Shown here in pieces: positions 56,037-64,000 of a stretch of 64,000 nt of DNA (the first letter of the stretch is position 1; the number at the start of each line of letters is the position of its first letter). The position numbers and the translations under genes are program-made. The notes beneath the pieces are model-generated. The model searched no databases, had not been told where the DNA came from, and saw only the letters and a program-made list of their open reading frames with translations. Origin of the DNA: Faecalibacter rhinopitheci (GTDB taxonomy: Bacteria > Bacteroidota > Bacteroidia > Flavobacteriales > Weeksellaceae); the NCBI RefSeq assembly GCF_015234135.1, contig NZ_JADGIK010000005.1, positions 124,001-188,000 on the forward strand, read 5' to 3'.

Positions 56037-56494
56037 TTTACGTGTTACGTTTGATGTTTTACGTTGTACGATAAATCGTCATTTCGAGTGATTCTGGTAA
56101 GAATTGTATCGAGAAATTAGACGAAATTTATTTTCATTTTTGTCTTGAGACAAAAACGATTAATTTCTTCAATACTTTTTTCTTGATAAAAAAGTATTCA
56201 AAAAATCAAGGCTATAAATCTATTTGACTAAAAATAAATTTCATTTCGGGAATGAATTAAATGATTCCCTTCGGTCACTAATTCATTCTAATCCTTCACT
56301 TCATTTATTTTCTTAACGTCATAGATTAAAAGGCCATTTTTATGTATTTTAATAACCAAGCTGAATTTCGTTCAGCTTCACTTCCTAATTTGATGAGATC
56401 CTGAAACGAGTTCAGGAAGACGGAAGTTTAATCTATGAATTGATAAAAAAATACCTCAAAAGCCGAAGCCTTCAAGGTATTCTATTTTCCTATA
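56037..56494. repeat. 458-nt spacer with degenerate repeat modules (copy C)
   Basis: No gene is seen. 56131-56150 resembles the start of copies A and B (TTTTGTCTTGA), with a diverged following hairpin. 56358-56417 matches the second module of copy A: AAGCTGAA/TTCAGCTT, TCCTAATTTGATGAGATCCTG-type core (cut short here), ending in the imperfect palindrome TCCTGAAACGAGTTCAGGA. A segment at 56078-56115 (TCATTTCGAG...) resembles common flavobacterial intergenic repeats. The right end carries a palindrome-like AAGGTATT region near the GH65 stop, probably its terminator. Confidence 0.7.
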
Positions 56495-58789
56495 TTAAAT
56501 AGAAGGCTGAACCACTACTTTTTGGTCGAAAACATAAACCTCTAATGGTTCAGTTCCTTCCAATTCAAAAGTTGTTTCACCTTTATTTACATTTACTTTT
56601 AAGATTTGGTTACGGAAATTGATTTTGAACGAGAATCCTTCCCATTGTTCAGGCAAACGAGGCTCAAAATATAACGTATCATTTTTTACACGCATTCCAC
56701 CAAATCCTTCTACAATCGACATCCACGTTCCCGCCATTGATGTGATGTGTAATCCTTCGTGAACTTCTTTGTTGTAATCGTCTAAATCTAAACGAGAAGT
56801 TCTTAAATAGAAAGTATACGCTTGTTCCATACGACCTAATGTAGCTGCTTGAATCGAGTGCACACAAGGCGATAAAGACGATTCATGAACCGTTAATGGT
56901 TCGTAGAAATCAAAATGTTTTTCTAATCGATCTTTCGAGAATTGATCTTCGAAATAATAGAATGCTTGTAAGGTATCCGCTTGTTTGATGTAAGCCGAAC
57001 GTAAGATTCTATCCCAAGACCATTTTTGATTAATTGGACGTTCTTCTTTCGCTAATTCAGAAACAGGAGTTAAATCCTTATCTAAGAATCCGTCTTGTTG
57101 TAAATAAATTCCTAATTCTTCGCTGTATGGGAAATAAATATTAGCCGCGACTTCTTTCATTTCTGCTAATTCCACATCTGTGATGTTTGTTTTAGCAGCG
57201 ATACGAGAGAAATCTTCCGGATAATTTGCTTTCACGTTTTCCACTTGCTCCACTAAATAGTTCATACACCATTGTGCACAGTAAGACGTGTGGAAATTGT
57301 TATTCACATTGTTTTCGTATTCGTTAGGACCAGTAACTCCTAACATTACGTATTGTTTTTTATCTGCAGACCAGTTTACACGTTGTTTCCAGAAACGAGC
57401 GATTCCTAATAACACTTCTAAACCAGCTTCAGGAATATAAGACTCATCACCTGTGAAACGTGTATAATTGAAAATGGCAAATGCAATGGCCGCATTACGG
57501 TGAATCTCCTCGAATGTAATTTCCCATTCGTTGTGACATTCTTCTCCATTCATGGTTACCATTGGGTATAATGCTGCTCCTTTGTTGAATCCTAATTTCT
57601 CAGCATTTTCAATGGCTTTATCCAATTGGTTGTAACGGTATGTTAATAAGTTACGCGCTACCTCTTGGTTTTTTGTCGCCATATAGAATGGTAAACAGTA
57701 GGCTTCTGTATCCCAATACGTTGATCCTCCGTATTTTTCACCAGTGAAACCTTTAGGACCAATATTTAAACGAGCATCTTTACCAGAGTACGTTTGGTTT
57801 AATTGGAAGATATTGAAACGAATTCCTTGTTGGGCTTTTACATCACCATCAATTGTGATATCTGCCATTTCCCACGTTTTTGCCCACGCTTCTTTTTGGT
57901 TTGTTAACAATTGTTCATAACCTAAAGCATTGGCTTGTGCTAACACATTTTTTGCTGCAGCAACTAACTCGTCTTCTTTATGATTGGTTGAAACGACATA
58001 CCCCCCAAATTTTTGGATCGTTGCTGTTTCGTTTGCTTTAACATTAACTTCGTACGTGAACTCAACTTTCCATTCTGTTTTCTTAGCCGTTGGAGTAATG
58101 GCTTGTTTTTCACTGTTGATGAAAATTGCATTCTCCATATACGTTACTACATTGTAATGTGTTTTGAATGTACGCGCTTGTACAAAACCTTGTTCACCTT
58201 TGATTTCAGATCCGATCGATTCCCAAAAAATTTCTTCCCAGTTCGCATCTTCGTTCTTTACATGAGCATCTACATAAGGTTTAAAAACAATATTCGCTTT
58301 ACCATTTAATGGTTTGATGTCATATTTAATTGCACCTAATTCATCTAAATCAGCAGCTAAGAAACGACGTACAAACACCTCAATTTCTAATCCTGAAGGT
58401 AAAGTTGCTACAAATGAACGATCTAAAATTCCTTCTTTCATATTTAATTCGCGACGGAAGTTTTTCACTTCTTTACACGTATTTAAATCGAATTGTTCTC
58501 CATTGATTTCAATGTTGATTCCGATCCAAACCGGTGCATTTAAAACTTTCGCGAAATATTCTGGATAACCGTTTTTCCACCATCCCACTTTTGTTTTGTC
58601 TGGATAGTAAACTCCGGCGATATAGCTTCCTTGGAACGTATCCCCTGAATAAAATTCTTCGAAATTTGCACGTTGCCCCATTGCACCGTTTCCTATAGAT
58701 AACAAACTCTCAGAGGATTTTACTCGATCTATTTCAAACCCTTCTTCTATAATTGACCACGCATTCGGGATGATATAATCTTGATTCAT
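56495..58789 (-). CDS. GH65 phosphorylase, probably maltose phosphorylase
   Basis: 764 residues with no signal peptide, so cytoplasmic. The general acid is Glu490 in GVTGPNEYENNVNNN, equivalent to Glu487 of the Lactobacillus enzyme from memory. The conserved Trp359-Asp360 (TYWDTEAY) and NGEECHNEWE segments are present. It phosphorolyses maltose to glucose and beta-glucose 1-phosphate. The adjacent beta-phosphoglucomutase gene supports the beta-anomeric product. Kojibiose or trehalose phosphorylase is possible but less likely in this context. Its gene lies 29 nt after pgmB. Confidence 0.92.
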   Translation of the reverse strand: MNQDYIIPNAWSIIEEGFEIDRVKSSESLLSIGNGAMGQRANFEEFYSGDTFQGSYIAGVYYPDKTKVGWWKNGYPEYFAKVLNAPVWIGINIEINGEQFDLNTCKEVKNFRRELNMKEGILDRSFVATLPSGLEIEVFVRRFLAADLDELGAIKYDIKPLNGKANIVFKPYVDAHVKNEDANWEEIFWESIGSEIKGEQGFVQARTFKTHYNVVTYMENAIFINSEKQAITPTAKKTEWKVEFTYEVNVKANETATIQKFGGYVVSTNHKEDELVAAAKNVLAQANALGYEQLLTNQKEAWAKTWEMADITIDGDVKAQQGIRFNIFQLNQTYSGKDARLNIGPKGFTGEKYGGSTYWDTEAYCLPFYMATKNQEVARNLLTYRYNQLDKAIENAEKLGFNKGAALYPMVTMNGEECHNEWEITFEEIHRNAAIAFAIFNYTRFTGDESYIPEAGLEVLLGIARFWKQRVNWSADKKQYVMLGVTGPNEYENNVNNNFHTSYCAQWCMNYLVEQVENVKANYPEDFSRIAAKTNITDVELAEMKEVAANIYFPYSEELGIYLQQDGFLDKDLTPVSELAKEERPINQKWSWDRILRSAYIKQADTLQAFYYFEDQFSKDRLEKHFDFYEPLTVHESSLSPCVHSIQAATLGRMEQAYTFYLRTSRLDLDDYNKEVHEGLHITSMAGTWMSIVEGFGGMRVKNDTLYFEPRLPEQWEGFSFKINFRNQILKVNVNKGETTFELEGTEPLEVYVFDQKVVVQPSI

Positions 58790-58818
58790 TTTTGTTATAT
58801 TGTATGTTTGTCTGTGTA

Positions 58819-59475
58819 CTATTTATTAATCAATTCTGTTAAGAATTCTTCTGTAATCTCTGTGAAGTCGTTGAAAACAACATCTGCCTCATTTAAAACT
58901 GAAGCTTCACCGATACCGATACTCATCATTCCAGCAATATTTGCTGCTTGAATTCCAGCAACTGAATCTTCAAAAACAATTGCGTTTTCATTTGTTTGAT
59001 TTGCTTTCTTTGCTCCTACTAAAAAAACTTCTGGATCTGGTTTTGCATTAGAAACATCATTTCCATCCACAATATCATCAAAGTAATTTAAGGTGTTTAC
59101 CTTCTCTAAAATTGGACGCGCATTTTTTGAAGCAGAACCTAAAATAATTGGTTGATTATTCGCTTTTAAAAATTCTAAAACCTTCATCACGCCTGGTAAG
59201 ATTTCAGAATCATCCATTTTATCGATATACTGTAAATAATCTTTGTTTTTCTGAACTAACCACTGCTCTTTTTGTTCTTGAGTCGCTTCTACATTACCCA
59301 ATCCAAGAATAATTTCTAATGATCGCACACGAGAAACGCCTTTTAATTGTTCGTTATCGTCGTGTGTAAATGTAATTCCTAAAGACTCCGCTAATTTTTG
59401 CCAAGCTAAGAAATGGTATTTTGCAGTGTCTACTATAACACCGTCTAAGTCGAAAATAAATGCTTTAGTTTTCAA
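58819..59475 (-). CDS. pgmB: beta-phosphoglucomutase
   Basis: 218 residues, a HAD-fold enzyme converting beta-glucose 1-phosphate to glucose 6-phosphate. Nucleophile Asp9 and acid/base Asp11 are in FDLDGVIVDTAKYHF. The KPDPEVFLVGAKK and VFEDSVAGIQAANIAGM motifs complete the active site. It starts 5 nt after the MFS gene stop and precedes GH65, matching the maltose-phosphorylase pathway. Confidence 0.95.
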   Translation of the reverse strand: MKTKAFIFDLDGVIVDTAKYHFLAWQKLAESLGITFTHDDNEQLKGVSRVRSLEIILGLGNVEATQEQKEQWLVQKNKDYLQYIDKMDDSEILPGVMKVLEFLKANNQPIILGSASKNARPILEKVNTLNYFDDIVDGNDVSNAKPDPEVFLVGAKKANQTNENAIVFEDSVAGIQAANIAGMMSIGIGEASVLNEADVVFNDFTEITEEFLTELINK

Positions 59476-59480
59476 AATAA

Positions 59481-60827
59481 TTATGCTTTGATTGGTTTTT
59501 CATCGTCCTGAACGCGTTGTACTAGTAAAGCTGCTATAATAAATGCAACACCACTCATCATGATTGCGTAAATTGGATTTCCACCATAAATATATTTAAC
59601 AATTGGACCTCCTAAAATCGAATTGATGATTTGAGGAATACAAATAAAGAAGTTGAAAATTCCCATATAAACTCCCATTTTCTTTGCAGGAATTGAACCA
59701 GCTAATATGGCATAAGGCATCGCTAAAATACTTGCCCAAGCCACTCCAACTCCAACCATGGATAGGATTAATAAATAAGGATTATCAATAAAATAGATTG
59801 AGAGTAAACCTAAACCTCCCATTATAAGTGAAATTGTATGAGTTGTTTTACGTCCAATTTTTAATGCTAATGCAGGTAAGAAAAATGCGAATATTGCAGA
59901 AACAGCATTATAAACTCCAAAAATGATTCCGACCCAATCTCCTGCTTCATTATAAGTAGCTGAGGAAATATCAGACATTGGAAGTTTATATACGTGATGT
60001 GCAATAGCTGGTGTAGCAAAAACCCACATACCAAATAATGCAAACCAAGTAAAAAATTGTACCAAACCAAGCTGTTTCATCGTTTTGGGCATATTCTTGA
60101 AATCAGTAAATATTTGAGAGATACTTGCATGCTCTTCCTTTACAATCTCTTTACCTTCTGCACGATCAAAAGCCTCTAATTCTTCTGGTGAATACTCTTT
60201 TGTGGTAGTCACAGTAATTATTACTGAAAGAATTAAAACTAATGCACCTATTAAAAATGAAAATATAATATGAAAAGGGAGATGACCAGCTTGTGCAACA
60301 CTTTCAATACCTATCCAATTACTTAAAATATATGGCAACCAAGAACCAAGAACGGCTCCGAAACCAATTAATGAAGTTTGAATTGAAAATCCTAATGTTC
60401 GTTGATCAGAAGGTAGTACATCGGCGACTAAAGCACGGAAAGGCTCCATTGCGATATTGAACGAGGCATCCATTATCATTAAAAATCCTGCTCCCATCCA
60501 TAGCGCAGGTAATAATGCAGTGAATGCACCAGCTTGAGGCATTAAAATTAATCCTAAACTTGCTAATACAGCACCAACTAAAAAATAAGGTTTACGGCGA
60601 CCGAAACGTCCCCATGTTTTATCAGAGTAATGTCCTATAATAGGTTGAACTATTAAACCCATCAAAGGAGCAACAATCCAAAACCAAGACAATTGATGTA
60701 CGTCTGCACCAAATGTCTGGAGGATTCTACTTGCGTTTGCATTTTGTAATGCAAACCCCATTTGGATTCCGAAATATCCGAAACTTAAGTTCCAAATTTC
60801 CCAAAATCCTAATCTACGCTTTTCCAT
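59481..60827 (-). CDS. MFS sugar transporter, SLC45/GPH-like, probably maltose
   Basis: 448 residues with about twelve transmembrane helices. The signature GHYSDKTWGRFGRRKPYFLVG is the loop 2-3 motif of sucrose/maltose SLC45-type transporters (short: GRFGRRKPY). A large cytoplasmic loop in the middle (about 215-245) is charged. Inner-membrane uptake of maltose or short maltooligosaccharides fits the cytoplasmic GH65 and pgmB that follow. It is first in the leftward operon, behind a -7 box and a palindromic operator candidate (60854-60881). Confidence 0.88.
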   Translation of the reverse strand: MEKRRLGFWEIWNLSFGYFGIQMGFALQNANASRILQTFGADVHQLSWFWIVAPLMGLIVQPIIGHYSDKTWGRFGRRKPYFLVGAVLASLGLILMPQAGAFTALLPALWMGAGFLMIMDASFNIAMEPFRALVADVLPSDQRTLGFSIQTSLIGFGAVLGSWLPYILSNWIGIESVAQAGHLPFHIIFSFLIGALVLILSVIITVTTTKEYSPEELEAFDRAEGKEIVKEEHASISQIFTDFKNMPKTMKQLGLVQFFTWFALFGMWVFATPAIAHHVYKLPMSDISSATYNEAGDWVGIIFGVYNAVSAIFAFFLPALALKIGRKTTHTISLIMGGLGLLSIYFIDNPYLLILSMVGVGVAWASILAMPYAILAGSIPAKKMGVYMGIFNFFICIPQIINSILGGPIVKYIYGGNPIYAIMMSGVAFIIAALLVQRVQDDEKPIKA

Positions 60828-60853
60828 TATCGTAATTTTTATAAATTATTTAC

Positions 60854-60881
60854 GATAAGCGTTTTCAGCTTATCAAAACTA
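60854..60881 (-). promoter_or_regulatory. candidate operator overlapping the MFS gene promoter
   Basis: The palindrome GATAAGC-N7-GCTTATC (60854-60874) directly follows the -7 box TAGTTTTG (60881-60874, minus strand). Its centre contains TGAAAACGC, sharing the GAAAACG core with the perfect palindrome at 62111-62126. No good -33 box is seen. Repression by the adjacent LacI-type protein is inferred. Confidence 0.6.
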
Positions 60882-60988
60882 TATTTTAATTTTTGAGAAG
60901 TAAAAATATGTTTTGATTAAGCTACAATTTTATGAAATATATTTGGGATTATTACTAGTTAATCAGCAATTTAACGCTAAAAAAGTTA

Positions 60989-62008
60989 CTATAACGATGT
61001 AGTTTCACGATGCAATAATTCTGTACCTATAACTTCTGTAATATAATGTTCATGTTCATTTTCCTCTTCTAATTTATTAATCAAAAGTTTAGCAGAAATT
61101 TCTCCCATTTTGAACGCATTTTGCTTAATTGTTGATATTGCTGGAGTAGAATGTTGTGAAATAATTCCGTCCGTAAATCCAATAATATTTAATTCATCCG
61201 GCACTTTAATTCCCCTTTTTAATGCAATTTTTAGAGCTGCTACAGCATACAATTCATTTACTGCTACTAAGGCATTAAACTTTTGAGTATCGAAGAGATG
61301 TTCTAATTGAGTTATTAATTCTTCTTCATTTGCAATACGAACGATTAAATCTTCATTAATTTCAATATCATTTTGTAACAACATCTTTGTGTAACCTTCC
61401 GTACGAAGACGACCTACTGAAATATAATCTGGAGTAGTGATGAATGCAATATCTTTTCTTTGTTTACTTAATAGAAATTGTATTGCCTCTTGTGTTGCTA
61501 AAACGTCATCTATAATTACTTTATCTGTATAAACTTCGCGCGTCACACGGTCAAACATTACTACGGGCATTCCTTGGTTAATAACTTCTTTGATATGATG
61601 ATAATCTTTCTTTTCTTGGGATTCTTTTGCCAATGAAATGATGAACCCATCGATGCTGCCTGAAGCTAACATTTCAATATTTATAACTTCTCTTTCATAT
61701 GATTCATTTGAAATACAAATGATAACATTATAACCGCTTTTATTGGCCACGCTCTCTATTCCACTGATTACCATTGCAAAAAAATGATGAACAATTTCTG
61801 GAATAATTACCGCAATCGTTTTCGTTTTTCTATTCTTTAAACTTAGTGCAATATTATTGGGTTTGTAATTGTATAATTTTGCAAAAGCTTGAATTTTTTG
61901 TCTAGTAGATTCACTAATTTCTTCACTATTTTTTAATGCTTTAGAAACAGTTGAAACTGAGACTTCTAATTCTTTAGCAATTTGCTTTAATGTTAAATTT
62001 TTTTTCAT
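60989..62008 (-). CDS. LacI-family transcriptional regulator of the glucan locus
   Basis: 339 residues. The N-terminal helix-turn-helix (LTLKQIAKELEVSVSTVSKA) and hinge (NNIALSLKNRKTKTIAVIIP) are classical. They are followed by a periplasmic-binding-protein-like sensor domain (GIESVANKSGYNVIICISN, RLRTEGYTKML). It probably senses a maltose-related sugar and controls both the leftward operon and the rightward susC gene. The canonical SusR regulator is absent from this window. It is transcribed toward the MFS gene from a separate start. Confidence 0.93.
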   Translation of the reverse strand: MKKNLTLKQIAKELEVSVSTVSKALKNSEEISESTRQKIQAFAKLYNYKPNNIALSLKNRKTKTIAVIIPEIVHHFFAMVISGIESVANKSGYNVIICISNESYEREVINIEMLASGSIDGFIISLAKESQEKKDYHHIKEVINQGMPVVMFDRVTREVYTDKVIIDDVLATQEAIQFLLSKQRKDIAFITTPDYISVGRLRTEGYTKMLLQNDIEINEDLIVRIANEEELITQLEHLFDTQKFNALVAVNELYAVAALKIALKRGIKVPDELNIIGFTDGIISQHSTPAISTIKQNAFKMGEISAKLLINKLEEENEHEHYITEVIGTELLHRETTSL

Positions 62009-62231
62009 TTATATACTTTAACCTTTACTACATTCTATCCTAGGCTTAAAACTACCTTGATTTTTCCGTCATTTTAACAAAATACTTAATTAAGTTAGTT
62101 TTTTATTAACACGAAAACGTTTTCGTTAGTTAGATAGTGTAACTTCTACACAACTAATCATTTAAATAACTTAATTTAGTCCCGAGAAGTAAAAATATAA
62201 CAAATAATCACACAAACAAAACAAATAACAT
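62009..62231. promoter_or_regulatory. divergent regulatory region between the lacI-type gene and susC
   Basis: A 223-nt spacer containing a perfect 16-bp palindrome (62111-62126) and otherwise AT-rich sequence. I do not find a confident -33/-7 pair for either gene. Confidence 0.6.
62111..62126. promoter_or_regulatory. LacI-family operator candidate upstream of susC
   Basis: ACGAAAACGTTTTCGT is a perfect palindrome with the central CG and AAAACG half-sites characteristic of LacI-family operators. It lies 105 nt upstream of the susC start and 103 nt upstream of the regulator gene start. Confidence 0.8.
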
Positions 62232-64000
62232 ATGAGAGTTTTAAAGCAATCTCTTATCGCTTTAGTTTTTTCATGCCCTGCCTTATTAATGGCACAAAAT
62301 GTTGTAAAGGGTTCTGTTGCTGATCAAATAACTAACACGAATTTAACTGGTGCAGAAATCACCAACTTAACTTCGGGTAATTCAGTTATGTCTGACAACA
62401 ATGGTAATTTTACAATTGAGGCAGAAAACGGTGATATCATTATAATCAGTTACTTTGGTTACGATGAACAAGAATATACATACAATGGCCAAAGCCAATT
62501 AACTTTCCAATTAAATAAAACATCTGAAACTAATTTAGATGAAGTTGTAGTGATTGGATATGGTACGGCGAAGAAAGAAGATATTACAGGATCTGTAAAT
62601 CAGATCAGTGAAAAAGATTTTAATAAAGGTTCTATCACCTCTGCACAAGAGTTAGTTACAGGAAAAATTGCTGGGGTAGTTGTTACATCTGCAGGAGGTG
62701 CTCCTGGTGACGGACAGAACATTATTATTCGTGGTAATAGTTCATTATCATTAAACTCACAACCCCTTTATGTGGTAGATGGAGTTCCATTATCTAACGA
62801 AAACGTTGGAGGTTCTCGTAACCCTCTAGATTTCATTAATCCAAATGATATCGAGTCGATGACCATCTTAAAAGATGCTTCTGCAACAGCCATATATGGT
62901 TCTCGTGCTGCTAATGGAGTTGTAATGATTACGACTAAAAAAGGGAAAGGTCGCCAATTTACATTCAATTATAACGCAACAACATCTATTTATACTCCAT
63001 CTGATTATGTAGATGTTATGAATTCAGATCAGTTCAGAGAGTTAGTAAAAAATGTTGGTTCAGCAGAGGAAATTGCTCGCCTTGGTACATCAAATACAAA
63101 TTGGCAAAAAGAAATTTATAAAAAAGCTATCGGATTTGATCATAATTTTAGTGCAATGGGTAATATTGGTGGTAATATGCCAACGCGTTTCTCCATCTCT
63201 AATACAGATCAAGACGGTATTTTAAAAGGTGATAATATCAATAGAACTACTGCCTCTATCGCATTATCTCCTTCGTTCTTAGACAATCATTTAAAGTTTG
63301 AATTTAATGGTCGTGGATCTTATATCGAAAATAAATTCGCAAATAAAGGTGCTATTGGTGCAGCTTTAGAATATGATCCTACTCAGCCAGTTTATTCAGG
63401 TGCTTCTATATACGGAGGTTACCATACATGGATGGACGGGCCTGTAAAGCATAATTTAGCTCCTACTAACCCTGTTGCATTATTAAATGAACAAGATGAC
63501 ACATCAGAAGTTAGACGTTTTGTAGGGAACGCAAAGGTGGATTATAAGTTACATTTTTTTCCTTATATTACAGCTACGGTAAATGCTGGTTATGATATTT
63601 CTAATGCCAATGGAAGAAATAACGTAAGTATGAATATGCCTAACAACTCCTTAACATGGGATGGATCTAATACAAACTATAGCCAAGAATTTTATAGTAA
63701 GTTGTTTGATGCGTATTTAACATTCAACAAAGATTTTGGCTTAAGTAATATTAATGCAGTTGTTGGATATGGTTATCAATATTTTAATACTTTTAAATAT
63801 AACTTTGATAGCGAATTATTACAACAAGGTAATGATGAGTTCGAATTTATAGATAGAGATCATAATACATTATTATCATACTACGGACGTATTAATTATA
63901 ACTACGATAATAAATATATCTTAACTGTAACTTTACGTGCTGATGCTTCTTCTAAGTTTATTAAAGATGAACAATGGGGATATTTCCCTTCTGTTGCAGC
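62232..64000 (+). CDS. SusC/RagA-type TonB-linked outer-membrane protein, 3' end cut by window
   Basis: The frame is open for 589 codons from the ATG at 62232 to the end of the window. A signal peptide (MRVLKQSLIALVFSCPALLMAQ) is followed by a carboxypeptidase-regulatory-like domain (about 23-105). The SusC/RagA junction is DEVVVIGYGTAKKEDITGSV and the plug ends with RGNSSLSLNSQPLYVVDGVP and ATAIYGSRAANGVVMITTKK. Barrel strands follow. It should import maltooligosaccharides together with a SusD lipoprotein, which would be the next gene downstream but lies outside the window. It is controlled, by inference, from the operator at 62111-62126. Confidence 0.96.
   Translation, partial: MRVLKQSLIALVFSCPALLMAQNVVKGSVADQITNTNLTGAEITNLTSGNSVMSDNNGNFTIEAENGDIIIISYFGYDEQEYTYNGQSQLTFQLNKTSETNLDEVVVIGYGTAKKEDITGSVNQISEKDFNKGSITSAQELVTGKIAGVVVTSAGGAPGDGQNIIIRGNSSLSLNSQPLYVVDGVPLSNENVGGSRNPLDFINPNDIESMTILKDASATAIYGSRAANGVVMITTKKGKGRQFTFNYNATTSIYTPSDYVDVMNSDQFRELVKNVGSAEEIARLGTSNTNWQKEIYKKAIGFDHNFSAMGNIGGNMPTRFSISNTDQDGILKGDNINRTTASIALSPSFLDNHLKFEFNGRGSYIENKFANKGAIGAALEYDPTQPVYSGASIYGGYHTWMDGPVKHNLAPTNPVALLNEQDDTSEVRRFVGNAKVDYKLHFFPYITATVNAGYDISNANGRNNVSMNMPNNSLTWDGSNTNYSQEFYSKLFDAYLTFNKDFGLSNINAVVGYGYQYFNTFKYNFDSELLQQGNDEFEFIDRDHNTLLSYYGRINYNYDNKYILTVTLRADASSKFIKDEQWGYFPSVA

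Noticed and set aside
1-64000. CRISPR arrays, insertion sequences, prophage genes, replication origin
   Set aside because: No regularly spaced repeats, transposase or phage protein motifs, or dnaA-type boxes were seen. The only repeats are the spacer elements in the glucan locus.

Overview
The window is AT-rich chromosomal DNA from a member of the Bacteroidota, most likely order Flavobacteriales and plausibly a Weeksellaceae-type genus such as Empedobacter; the genus is a guess. The evidence is GLPGLI-family proteins, a type IX secretion plug-domain protein, a SusC/RagA-type outer-membrane receptor, DUF3467 directly after rpoC, a fused E1 alpha/beta dehydrogenase, and promoters of the TTTG-N18-21-TAnnTTTG type (I find five good copies). 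I see no insertion sequences, phage genes or CRISPR arrays.

Layout. 1-6.4 kb: three GLPGLI-family secreted proteins (the first cut by the window edge), a nicotinamidase among them, a TonB-receptor-like outer-membrane barrel and a small membrane protein. 6.4-12.4 kb: dapF-mltG, an HtrA protease, two small envelope proteins and a 2-oxo-acid dehydrogenase E2. 12.6-28.8 kb (minus strand): the core information-processing block. In transcription order it runs acyl-CoA dehydrogenase, rpsU, xerC, hpf, tRNA-Thr, tRNA-Tyr, tRNA-Gly, tuf, tRNA-Trp, secE, nusG, rplK, rplA, rplJ, rplL, rpoB, rpoC, DUF3467. 29-46 kb: housekeeping and unknown genes (CDF cation transporter, pruA, a large unknown exported protein paired with a lipoprotein, the T9SS plug-domain protein, the E1 partner of the E2, an M16 peptidase, a coiled-coil membrane protein, an unusual methyltransferase, a PepSY-like lipoprotein).

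46-64 kb is an alpha-glucan (maltose/starch) utilisation locus. A LacI-type regulator (61 kb) lies between a rightward SusC-type porin, cut by the window end, and a leftward series: MFS sugar transporter, beta-phosphoglucomutase, GH65 phosphorylase, GH13 (SusA-like), GH97 (SusB-like), GH31 and two GH13 lipoproteins. The genes form a coherent path: outer-membrane uptake by SusC, surface and periplasmic cleavage by GH13/GH97/GH31, inner-membrane import by the MFS carrier, phosphorolysis by GH65 and conversion of beta-glucose 1-phosphate to glucose 6-phosphate. A perfect 16-bp palindrome upstream of susC, and a related site on a putative promoter of the MFS gene, are good candidates for the regulator's operators.

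The less explained parts are the GLPGLI/outer-membrane-barrel cluster, the large exported protein plus lipoprotein pair at 32.3-35.8 kb, the methyltransferase with a duplicated winged-helix-like front half, repeated hairpin-bearing spacers inside the glucan locus, and several RNA hairpins in the tRNA-tuf-ribosomal-rpo block.
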